DNA of 64,000 nucleotides, taken from assembly GCA_019137255.1 (NCBI GenBank), contig WPDH01000137.1:354688-418687 (forward strand), given 5' to 3'. The DNA is from Corinectria fuckeliana. Its lineage: Eukaryota > Ascomycota > Sordariomycetes > Hypocreales > Nectriaceae. How positions within the stretch are numbered: position 1 is the stretch's first letter; the number at the start of each line of letters is the position of its first letter. The notes under the pieces are model-generated. The model was not told where the DNA came from. It did no database searches and was given only the letters and a program-made list of their open reading frames with translations. Positions 55,787 through 64,000 of this stretch are shown here, piece after piece. Both the position numbers and the translations under genes were made by a program.

Positions 55787-57680
55787 TTATTATTTGAGGA
55801 GTAAAGGCTAATAAGTTTCTAACGTATGCTAGTTTGATTGTGGCAAACGCACTCAGTGGACCCCAGCCGAGCAACGGAAAGGGACGCTATCGCCGGAAGC
55901 AAGATGGATCGGAAAGGAAAGGCATAACTCAAGTTAAGAGGCTAGAATTAGAATATAAAAGTCAACAAGGGATGATCAGGTTCGTCAGCAAAGGGGAGAT
56001 CAAAAGAGCAAAATAAGCGGGCAAACACAAGCAATCTCCATTCTTAAATGTTAAAAAAAGGCATGCCGTCGAGTTTTTAGGAGGGCGGCCATCTTGCCTT
56101 TAAGTAGGCACTCAGCGGAAGAAACCGATGTGAACTGACTAAAAGACCAGGGGTTATTGTGCCCTATCATACTAGATAAAAGCACTAGAACAAGCCTAAG
56201 AAATATTCAAGTTATTTTAAGGGTTAGGTATCTTTACTATCTTAAGTGTCCCTCGATAGTGAGCGTGGAAGTATGAGATCAACGTTCTTTAAGTAACTTA
56301 GGCGATGCAATCTAACCCAAGCTAGAGATTTACTTTTTGTTTGTTTGTTTGTTTTATCGTCATGGAGCCTCGTAACACCTAACCCTTGAAATGACTCGAA
56401 GTCTTTTAGGCTTGCTCTCGTGCTTTCTTTTTCTAAATATCAACCCCAGCAAATGGAATCTACCGCCGTGGGAAATTCGATTGCAAAGTAAACTGTTGTT
56501 ATCCATGGTTTTTAAACATACGTAGTGTTCTATTACAGATGGTTCATCCTCGATGCTTTGCAATGGCGACTGGAAGGTCTCGCAGCCGACTTCTAACGAT
56601 TTCAGCGTTGAGGAAGGTTTAGGGACCCTTATTGAGGCAATGCGTATTCTCAGGACTATTTCGTACACTTGTACTTGACGAGAGAGATCGCAAATGACGT
56701 ATGTCGGTAGTTTTCATAAGTTCCGCATACCTCTGTTGTCTCGTAGCCCTGATTTTGATCAACTCATGATTAACCCTGTCGACCATATTAGCTCACTGCG
56801 TGTCGTTTCTCAAGCGCAATCATTTAAAGTCTCTGATAGCCAGGCACGTGGCCCTAGGCATCAGCTATTAGACTAGGTAGGAATATTGCTCAAGTCTCCC
56901 AGCATAAACTTCGAAATAAGCAGAGAGGTTGCAGACGACTCAGTTGAGAAACACTCTTGCTTATACGTTGTTACCAAGCTTTTCTACACCTAATCATCGA
57001 CAACAACATCAAGCTTGATCATCTACAGGCATCTCGCGGTCTTGTGCAAACCGCGATACAGTTTATTTACACTCGTCCTTCGGATTGCACTCAGCCCTTG
57101 ACTTTTTAATTCCGACGCAGCGATATAGCTTCAAACTTCAGTACACTCAAATCATATCTATCCAAATTTCAGGAGACAATAGATCGACCGAGAATCTAAT
57201 GAGGGAACTCGTCTTCGCATGCCACGTTTTAACACAATTAGCTCCCGCTTTTGACAAGCGTCGCTCCACGCGAACCTTGACGTGTGTATTTCCTCCTGCA
57301 CTCATTGACTCGTAGTGATAGATAGCCCCTATGGATATGCATGTTCACAGCTTCGGGTCCGTTCCTTATGAACGAGTTCCAGTTACCTCTTCCCGTGCTA
57401 CGCTGCAGCTCTGTGTCGTACACTATCCCCATACTCCTATCCCAAGGAGGATTATAACTTGGAGAAATACTATGAGCAAATCCTAGGCGTAGAAGATATG
57501 GTTAAGTTAGAGATTCTAGCACATCGGCCCTCTTTGTAGGTCACAAAGGATGCAGCGTTTTAGCAATTGAGAAACCTTGTTTCAAATATATATACAAACT
57601 TATGACAAAGCATAGAATGTACATATAAATAATTATATATGATTAAAAATGAACTTGAGGAAACTCCAACTCCGCATAAA
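55787..57680. other. Gene-poor region
   Basis: TA-rich with no supported gene. A (TTTG)n stretch lies at about 56337-56354. Only short stop-bounded frames occur. Confidence 0.5.
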
Positions 57681-59090
57681 TCACGCAGCAATAGGATACT
57701 GCCGCAACATGCGTTTCGTATTATCGATAGTCTGCACCATGCAACCGATCTTATCTGCTACAGTGCCCCACACAGCTTTCATCAAAGGAGATCGCGAGCC
57801 CCTCACCTTTGGAGTACCATCACGCATTAGCATTGTATTTGAGAGCTGCTCCCATAACTGTGATGAAAGCATCGTAATCATCAGCATGTACATCGACGAT
57901 GTGGCCGATGACACCGGGGTATTGATATCCACATGCACAGGTGTGGAGGCGATAGAGCCTACTTGCAACTGCGGGAGGATAATTGCCCAGTCATTGCCCC
58001 TCCGCGGAGCAAGCGAGTGCTCGATGCAGGCTTGCATCATCTGGAAAAGGGAGTTGTAGATTTCTGTGAGACGGCAGTGACAGGACACGACCATGAAAAT
58101 CGTCGCTTCGTCCAAGTGCGAGAAGGAGCTGGCTGGTTCTTCTATACCAGCTGACTGGTCTATCTCTGAGAGACGCCGGGTATCCGTGGCCGGTAGTGGC
58201 GCTGGTCCAGCCTCTGGTCCCGTCTGGTCCCTTGAGGAAAGAGATGAGTTGACCTGGCTCTCTCCATGAGGGCGACATCTCAATATGTCGACGAACTCGG
58301 TGGTGAGGCGAAACAGTTCATCGATTGCAAACAGCTTTGTTTTCCGTGTACCAATTCCAGTCGAATCCCTCCCTGATTGAAACGGGAATGGGAGTTTGAG
58401 GCTGCACTCATAAAGCTCCACGTTCAGGCTTGCAATCCTCTGGACGAGAGATGGAGAAGTGGGTTCTAAGGCGCCTACTGTGTCGTGAGCGTTAGTTCTC
58501 ATGCGTGAAATCCAATGGGGTAGTGCCTGCACAACCTAGTGGGTAGCTCAAACGTCGTTCCACGCCGAAAACCCGAGCCCACCACAGCTCTTGTGTGTCG
58601 ATAGAGCCGGGCATGGAACAGCCAGGATTCGTCTGCGTTGCTACAAGGAACACCTGATTTGAGTACATTTGCCTTGAGAGATTAGTGGCAATGCAAACTG
58701 ACCTTGCGCTTCACCGAGATCTGTACTCCCACCCGTAGGGAAAAGCCAGTTGATCCCAGTTCCGTCTGTCATTGCTGTATCCGAATGTGGAACTGGCGTA
58801 GGTATTGATGCAGGTGGGAAAAGACCTGGAGGGTCCTCCCATGCTGTTTCAACAGCAATCTGCTCTGGCCGCCCTAGAGAGGCTCGAGCTGCACGAGCAG
58901 AGAACCGGCACGGCGTTTCGAGCTTGATGCACCGCTCACAGCTACTGCTATGTGTATCCTTTCTAACACATTTGAGCTTTTGTGTGTGGCATCGATTGCA
59001 AGCTGAGCGAGTCTTTCCGGGACGGCCGGATGAGACTCCTGAAGCCGAAGCCGAAGCCGAAGCCGAAGCTGCAGTTGGGAAGAGATCCAT
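57681..59090 (-). CDS. Zn2Cys6 transcription factor
   Basis: Predicted nuclear regulator of 434 residues with architecture like AflR-type cluster regulators. Exons are 59090-58703, 58653-58583 and 58526-57681 (introns 49 and 56 nt). The binuclear cluster is SACNRCHTQKLKC ... CERCIKLETPCRF at residues about 30-62, preceded by an Ala-Ser dipeptide run (ASASASASASG) encoded by a hexanucleotide repeat. The C-terminal half is helical and lacks the canonical fungal-trans domain; it carries MVVSCHCRLTEIYNSLFQMM, a segment usual in aflatoxin-regulator-like C-termini. The second donor could lie three bases upstream without changing frame. Neighbours are transporters, a P450, an SDR and a hydrolase, so it may control a second metabolic locus. 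Confidence 0.8.
59041..59069. repeat. In-frame hexanucleotide repeat (GAAGCC)n
   Basis: Nearly five units of GAAGCC on the plus strand, translating on the minus strand to alternating Ala-Ser near the N-terminus of the Zn2Cys6 protein. Length is likely variable between strains. Confidence 0.7.
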
Positions 59091-59424
59091 GTTCAGGGGC
59101 GAAATGTGTTAACTGCAAAACAGTGCAACATGGAACAATGGAGAGGCTCCAAGATAAAGCTAACTGATTGCAAGCAACATGCGCAAAGAAAGCACATTGA
59201 TTTCTCAGCATCAGCACTTCTAGCGGAGGAAGTAATCAATCTAACGACTTTAGAACTAGTGCCGAGTCGGCATCGGCGTTTCGTTTCCATGCATGTTCGG
59301 CGTTTCTGGTGGGGGTATGAAGCACCTTTTAACAATCACCAGAATTTGCCTGTATACATAAATGACTGCATTTCCTTCAAGTGAAGAAACCTGCCGCCCA
59401 AATCGTCCTTCTCGAGCAACAATA

Positions 59425-60587
59425 ATGGTTTCCCTCTCGCAAATCCACTCTTCCAATGCCCTCATCTCATCCACCTTTTCTACCCGTCTCGTAGCCCTCT
59501 TTGTAGGAGGAACTAGTGGAGTCGGCGAAATAACACTCAAGAAATTCGCCCAATACTCACATCAACCGCGTGCCTATTTCATCGGGCGTTCTCAGGATTC
59601 CGCAGACCGCATTGTGGCTGAATGCCAGGCGTTGAATCCGGGTGGCGAGTATATCTTCATGAAAGCAGATGTGAGCTTGATTCGCGTCGTCGATGCGGTG
59701 TGTGAGGAGATCAAGGCAAAAGAGAAAGTTCTGAACATTTTATTCCTGAGCCAGGGGGTGATGAGTATGGATCGTCGCGGTATGATGAATCCTGTTGCGG
59801 GCAATACCATCCCGTGTTTCAATGACTATGATGGAGCTTTGCTGATGCGAATTGCAGAAACATCCGAACACATCCACCTCCTAACAGCGTTGAACTATTA
59901 CTCCCGGATGCGCTTCATTACCAACCTCCTTTCGCTTATGCAGAATTCAGGCCCGTCTCTCCGTCGCGTTGTGACCGTCGGCGGCGGNNTACAACCGTGA
60001 TAACACTTGGTCTCGAGGCGGTTGCTAGAACAGCTCCGGAAGTCGGTTTTGTTCATGATTATCCAGGATCTGTGAACACGGGGTAAGGATGACTACAGAA
60101 AAAGGATCCCTTTCCGGACGCTCTCAAGAGTAATCGTGTGCATGCTCCTGAGATATTGAGGTGTCGGGGTAGCAGCATACTGTCTCCTTACATATAAACA
60201 TTATCTCAGGTCCGATGTTTATTGCAATTGCTAACTGTCTGATTACCTAGGCTTTACCGAGATATGGATGAGCCTCCCTTTGACATATCACTCAGCGTCC
60301 CGATTAAGGAGTGTGGTGAGAGGCATTTATATTTGGCGACTAGTGCAAAGTACCCGCCTAGAGAGGGTGAAAATGCGGCCGTAAAGTTGGGAGATGGTGT
60401 TGAGGCGGCGGTTGGCACGAACGGGGAGGCTGCGACGGGGGTTTATTCGGTAGGGCAGGATTGTGAGGGTACGCCACAAGGGGTGGTGGAGTTACTGGCA
60501 GGATTGAGAGAGAAGAAGATGGTAGAGGAGGTTTGGCAGCATACAAAAGGGGAGTATGAACGCGTCGCTAAGCTATCGTCGAAGTAA
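59425..60587 (+). CDS. SDR-family oxidoreductase interrupted by an N gap
   Basis: Fungal NAD(P)-binding protein of the extended short-chain dehydrogenase type. Exon 1 from 59425 encodes the cofactor motif VGGTSGVGE, a second-strand basic segment FIGRSQDSAD, KADVS, and ILFLSQGVMSM. Two unknown bases at 59988-59989 break it after RRVVTVGGG. Reading resumes in another frame with TTVITLGLEAVARTAPEVGFVHDYPGSVNTG. A 168-nt intron (60083-60250) leads to VPIKECGERHLYLATSAKYPP, the normal family C-terminus. Compared with relatives, about 25-30 residues around the gap are absent, so the Ns hide missing sequence rather than two bases. The catalytic Tyr-x3-Lys region may be affected or deviant. ATG choice: first Met before the cofactor fold. 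Treat as one gene with an assembly defect. Confidence 0.68.
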
Positions 60588-60863
60588 AATACGACAATCA
60601 ATCACGGGTTCAGCAAAGAAATGGAGAAAGAAACATAGACAGCAGTAGCATATCCTCGGAAGAACACTTTTGTGGATTATTGCACCTGGCCAACACATGA
60701 ACACCAACACGCGAGTAATAGGTCAGGCTTACCCTGTACAGTCGTTCCGTCGCCGCTCGGTTGCGCCTATGAGCAGAGTGCTTCCATCACTGCAGACAGG
60801 AGGGGGAAGCATACGGCACAAGATGAAGGTAGATAATTATAGGCATTTCATATTCAACTTCGA

Positions 60864-62153
60864 TCAGCCGCGAGCTTTCTCAAGGAACTGGTGGACAATC
60901 CTGGCGCCTTTCTTACAGCAATCACCCGACTCGATTGGAAGCTCCATAAACGCGTGAGGGGCACCGGGAACGAACCTGGCCATGGCAGAACCACCCGCTG
61001 CCTGCCAGCGCGCCGACATGAGGACGCTATCGTCACACAACGGGTCCGCCGTTCCGCACAGGAACAGAGCTGGTGGTAGACGGCCAACGAGGGGAGTCAA
61101 GCTCCGATACATGGGCGACAATGCCGGATGCTTGAGTTCATGGTCGTAGCGGTTTCCAACTTGATCCAGATTGCCAAATTCACTCTCGAACTCGTGGCAT
61201 GACTGAATAATAGAGCGCTCCTCGGTCCTGCTCAGGTACCAGCTGCGGAACTTTTCCATCTTATACGGATCAAGGCAGACGGGCTCAGGGGTCGTGTAGA
61301 CTGATGGTAGGAAGGACCAGGAGTACAGGCCGTATGTCAGTACAAGGCCTTTGAGCGAATTATACGAGGGCTTGGTCCCTGCGATGTGAAGATATGTCTG
61401 CATCGTGAGGTAAGCCCCGGCAGACTGTGGGCCAACACTACCAGTTAGCAAATGCGCCTTCAAGCCCCCGATCTCACCTGAGGATTCCCGGGTCTTCCGG
61501 GAAGTATCTCACCTCTCCTCCCAAGAATTGCAGTGGCCCACCGAGAGCTTCTATGCCTCGCTCGATGAGATAGTCTGCTACGTCGAAGCAATCATGCATG
61601 CCTACAGGAAACGGGTACTCCGGTGCAAGCCGGTAGCCTACAGACAACGCCACGCAGCCCGAGGCGTCAGCAAAGCGCTGTAGGAGGGCGTCGTTCCTAA
61701 TAGCTGGATTAGCAACGTCTCAAAAACCTCAAATGATATATCCGAGACGGCATATGCCGCCGGGATTTGTAAAAGGCGGCCACTAACGCATCATGGCTTC
61801 CTATTGTCATTCCTCCGCCGTGGAAGTGCAGGAAGACACCAGAAGGGCGGCCATCAGTGCTTGGCTGCACGATGCGGCAGGGAATAGTGCGCCCGGGCTC
61901 CCTCGACTCAATATCTATATCACGGCCTTGTTCACTCTGTGGAGTTACCAGCCCCCGCAGTGTGTGCACATCTTCCTAGACAGCAGATACTTGATCAGCA
62001 GGTAGCTCGGGAGGGAAGAAGCAGGTCCCAACAAACAAAAGCTGTTATGGTTGCCTCATCGTTCTGGCGCATGCCGTCACAGAACTTGCGGGTGCTCTCC
62101 GAGATTGGCGTCCCGATGAAGGAAGCGGGGTCAAGAATAAGGTCCGACTGCAT
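60864..62153 (-). CDS. Alpha/beta hydrolase, HSL (fold-3) type
   Basis: Esterase/lipase-like hydrolase of 349 residues, probably cytosolic. Exons are 62153-62037, 61975-61788, 61696-61513 and 61424-60864 (introns 61, 91 and 88 nt); the coding sum is in frame. Oxyanion motif HFHGGGMTIGS; the junction GSHDANDALLQRFADASG and the following GYRLAPEYPFP are characteristic of the hormone-sensitive-lipase group. The third junction rebuilds the nucleophile elbow GGESAGAYL. The acidic residue is in GTADPLCDD and the His in GAPHAFMELP. No signal peptide is evident. Convergent with the gapped SDR. Substrate unknown; small-ester hydrolysis is the default expectation. Confidence 0.87.
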
Positions 62154-64000
62154 ACTGGCGGTATCTGGATGAGGTGAAGCTATTTCTTTGCGAGGTACAT
62201 AGTACGGAGTAGAGCAAGGTGTATCATGCAGTGAATTGAGCCAGGCTCGAGGTTCTGCTTGATATATTTGCAAGGTTAAACAAGCAAGGGATAAATACTA
62301 CGTAGGAGCCCACAAGGGAAGGTTGAATGGCCTCGTGCTCATTATTAATTAGATCGCGGGGTCGAGTGGCATGGAGATCAAGTGATTTCAAGCGGAACAG
62401 GCGGATCAAGTGGATCAAGCACAACATGAATGAGGATTGGAGTCTCGCATGCGTGGCAACCTTCTTTACATTCTTGGGTAGATTAATACATCCACGTTGA
62501 GAGTAGACAGATCAATCCTCGTTGAAAGGGTAGCGGGGGATGCACATAGTCGGCGCGATCATCACTGAAGCCGAGCGTGAATTGGTGTGAGTAATTGGAT
62601 TCAACACCACCCGCCAGAGTCCATCATCTGGGGAATGGAGGCGAGGGACCGTGGTTGCGTGGGCTCACTGCGACTGCCAAGTATCTCAGTGTGTCGCAGT
62701 CCGGCGGGCGACAGAGACAGGTACATGCAGTTCTTAAAATTGCCAAACGGCAGGCTGTTATCTCCGGGTATAACCACTGTGTTCCAGTGTTCCAGGGAGG
62801 GTGCGCTCCCACTTTTGCCGCTGGCATAACAGTTGGCACACACTAAAGTAAAGGAGATGGAGATGCCTGATGGAAGTTCAGCATAGTATTGCAGTCATCT
62901 CAGCAAAGAAGCATGTGGCTTTCTAAGATTGAAGCCCCAGATTCGCTAGGGAGCTGTACTGTTTAGTTCAAGTGGTCGCTAGGCTTCCTCCTTTCGCCCT
63001 CTACCGACGGTCCTACGAGCACCTCTATTACATGAAGGAACTACTAGCATAATGAGCACTCATGCGTTGAAGACATACTAATGTATAAAGGTCGTCTTCT
63101 ACTGAATGTTGGAGACGACGGTTAATGCGCCCGCGATAATAGCAGCCCCTGTCCTCACTTACTCCTTGGCAGAAGATACGGCGGACGAGGCTGCCGGAAG
63201 TAGTCACCTCCCCGCGTACGATAAAATCACACGATTCATAACACCCGGTTCTCTGAACCTTATCGTCAATTATGTCGTTATTGTTATTGCACTTATGTCT
63301 ACGAAGTAGGTTGCGGTGCTTCTCTACGAAGTAGTAGATAGGTCATAGATTGTTCTAGGACCTTTGCGGTGCCCAGTAACCTCCCTGCAATTAACGCCCT
63401 CTCGGTACCAGCCAATTTGGGGACACTCAGACTTGTAGCAAGGATGCGCTTATCATCCATGAGGGCCAGTGCCTCGTTGAGGGTCGACCTGCTGATGGTG
63501 TTGACTCGTCGAGTTCACTAAGGTTATCCCACTTCCCTTGCCCGAGGCCTTGGCTTCTGAAAGGTCGGGGTTAGTGGACTTCTTGCTATTGCTATCCTCG
63601 TGTTTCCGAGTTTACGCCTGCGCATGCTGGGACATGATGAGGCCTATGCGGCACGAGGTGTGGTGGGATTTACGAGGAATGCCTCAGGGATTGGACAGTA
63701 TGGGCATTTTTAGTAGGCCAGTCATCCAGGCGTGTTCCGCGATGCCAAAATGACTTGAATTAAGACAGGAAAAACTGGAAACTGGTTTAACGAACTGCCT
63801 TGAATAGTATCGGATCGTCAGTTGGACTTTTGCTCTTGCCAGGGTCATAAGCTTATTTACGAAGTATGCATGGACAAAGCGAGGAAAAGCTACTAGGTAG
63901 GTAGGAAATCCATCCACACTACTCCGTATTGATAATGTGACATTGAAAAATGAAGGGACGTGATATAAAGCATACCAATCTGACTATCAAGCATACCAAA
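62154..64000. other. Gene-poor right edge
   Basis: No supported gene. The first part is the hydrolase promoter; the remainder has only short frames on both strands without domain signal. Confidence 0.45.

Noticed and set aside
1..64000. CRISPR arrays, rRNA, tRNA genes or bacterial operon features
   Set aside because: None seen; repeats found are a minisatellite, a hexanucleotide run and MITEs, and gene structure is eukaryotic.

Overview
The window is nuclear DNA from a filamentous ascomycete (Pezizomycotina). Genes carry several introns of about 45-90 nt with GT/AG (twice GC/AG) ends and CTRAY-like branch sites. Fungal-only families are present: Zn2Cys6 regulators, multimodular NRPSs, fungal MFS permeases and a fungal-type P450. 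There are no ribosome-binding sites or operons. Gene-poor, TA-rich stretches hold stop-riddled relics that look like repeat-induced point mutation (RIP).

Left part (1-9.6 kb). A DHCR7-like sterol delta7-reductase and a DHCR24/DWF1-like FAD sterol delta24-reductase lie head to tail. They are followed by a degraded PD-(D/E)XK-like gene, a short-chain dehydrogenase with a GC-AG intron, and a secreted LVIVD-type protein. From 9.6 to 15.6 kb there is no intact gene; a dead amino-acid permease is recognisable.

Centre (15.6-39.6 kb). This is a biosynthetic cluster and the most interesting part of the window. It holds a one-module NRPS (A-T-C), an FAD monooxygenase, a mitochondrially targeted lysine 2,3-aminomutase, an aminoglycoside-phosphotransferase-like kinase, a second NRPS (partial C-A-T-C-A-T-E-C), a Zn2Cys6 regulator and a secreted type-B carboxylesterase. 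The aminomutase keeps the residues that select lysine, with the spacing I recall for the clostridial enzyme. The A-domain pocket of the small NRPS reads, by my hand alignment, as an acidic code resembling what I remember for beta-lysine. My model is that the aminomutase makes beta-lysine, NRPS1 loads it, and NRPS2 adds two residues, the last epimerised. The FAD enzyme would then tailor the product, and the kinase would tailor it or protect the producer. This is inference and has not been tested.

Right part (39.6-64 kb). After a 4.3-kb gene-poor stretch come a monocarboxylate-type MFS transporter, an unrecognised 573-residue protein, a P450, a Dal5/TNA1-type MFS permease, a Zn2Cys6 regulator, an SDR broken by a two-N gap, and an HSL-type alpha/beta hydrolase. 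Two short non-autonomous transposons with terminal inverted repeats and perfect 8-bp target duplications flank the Dal5-type permease. Gene models were built by hand from reading frames and splice signals. Where the coding sum is a multiple of three and the joined protein fits its family I give higher confidence.
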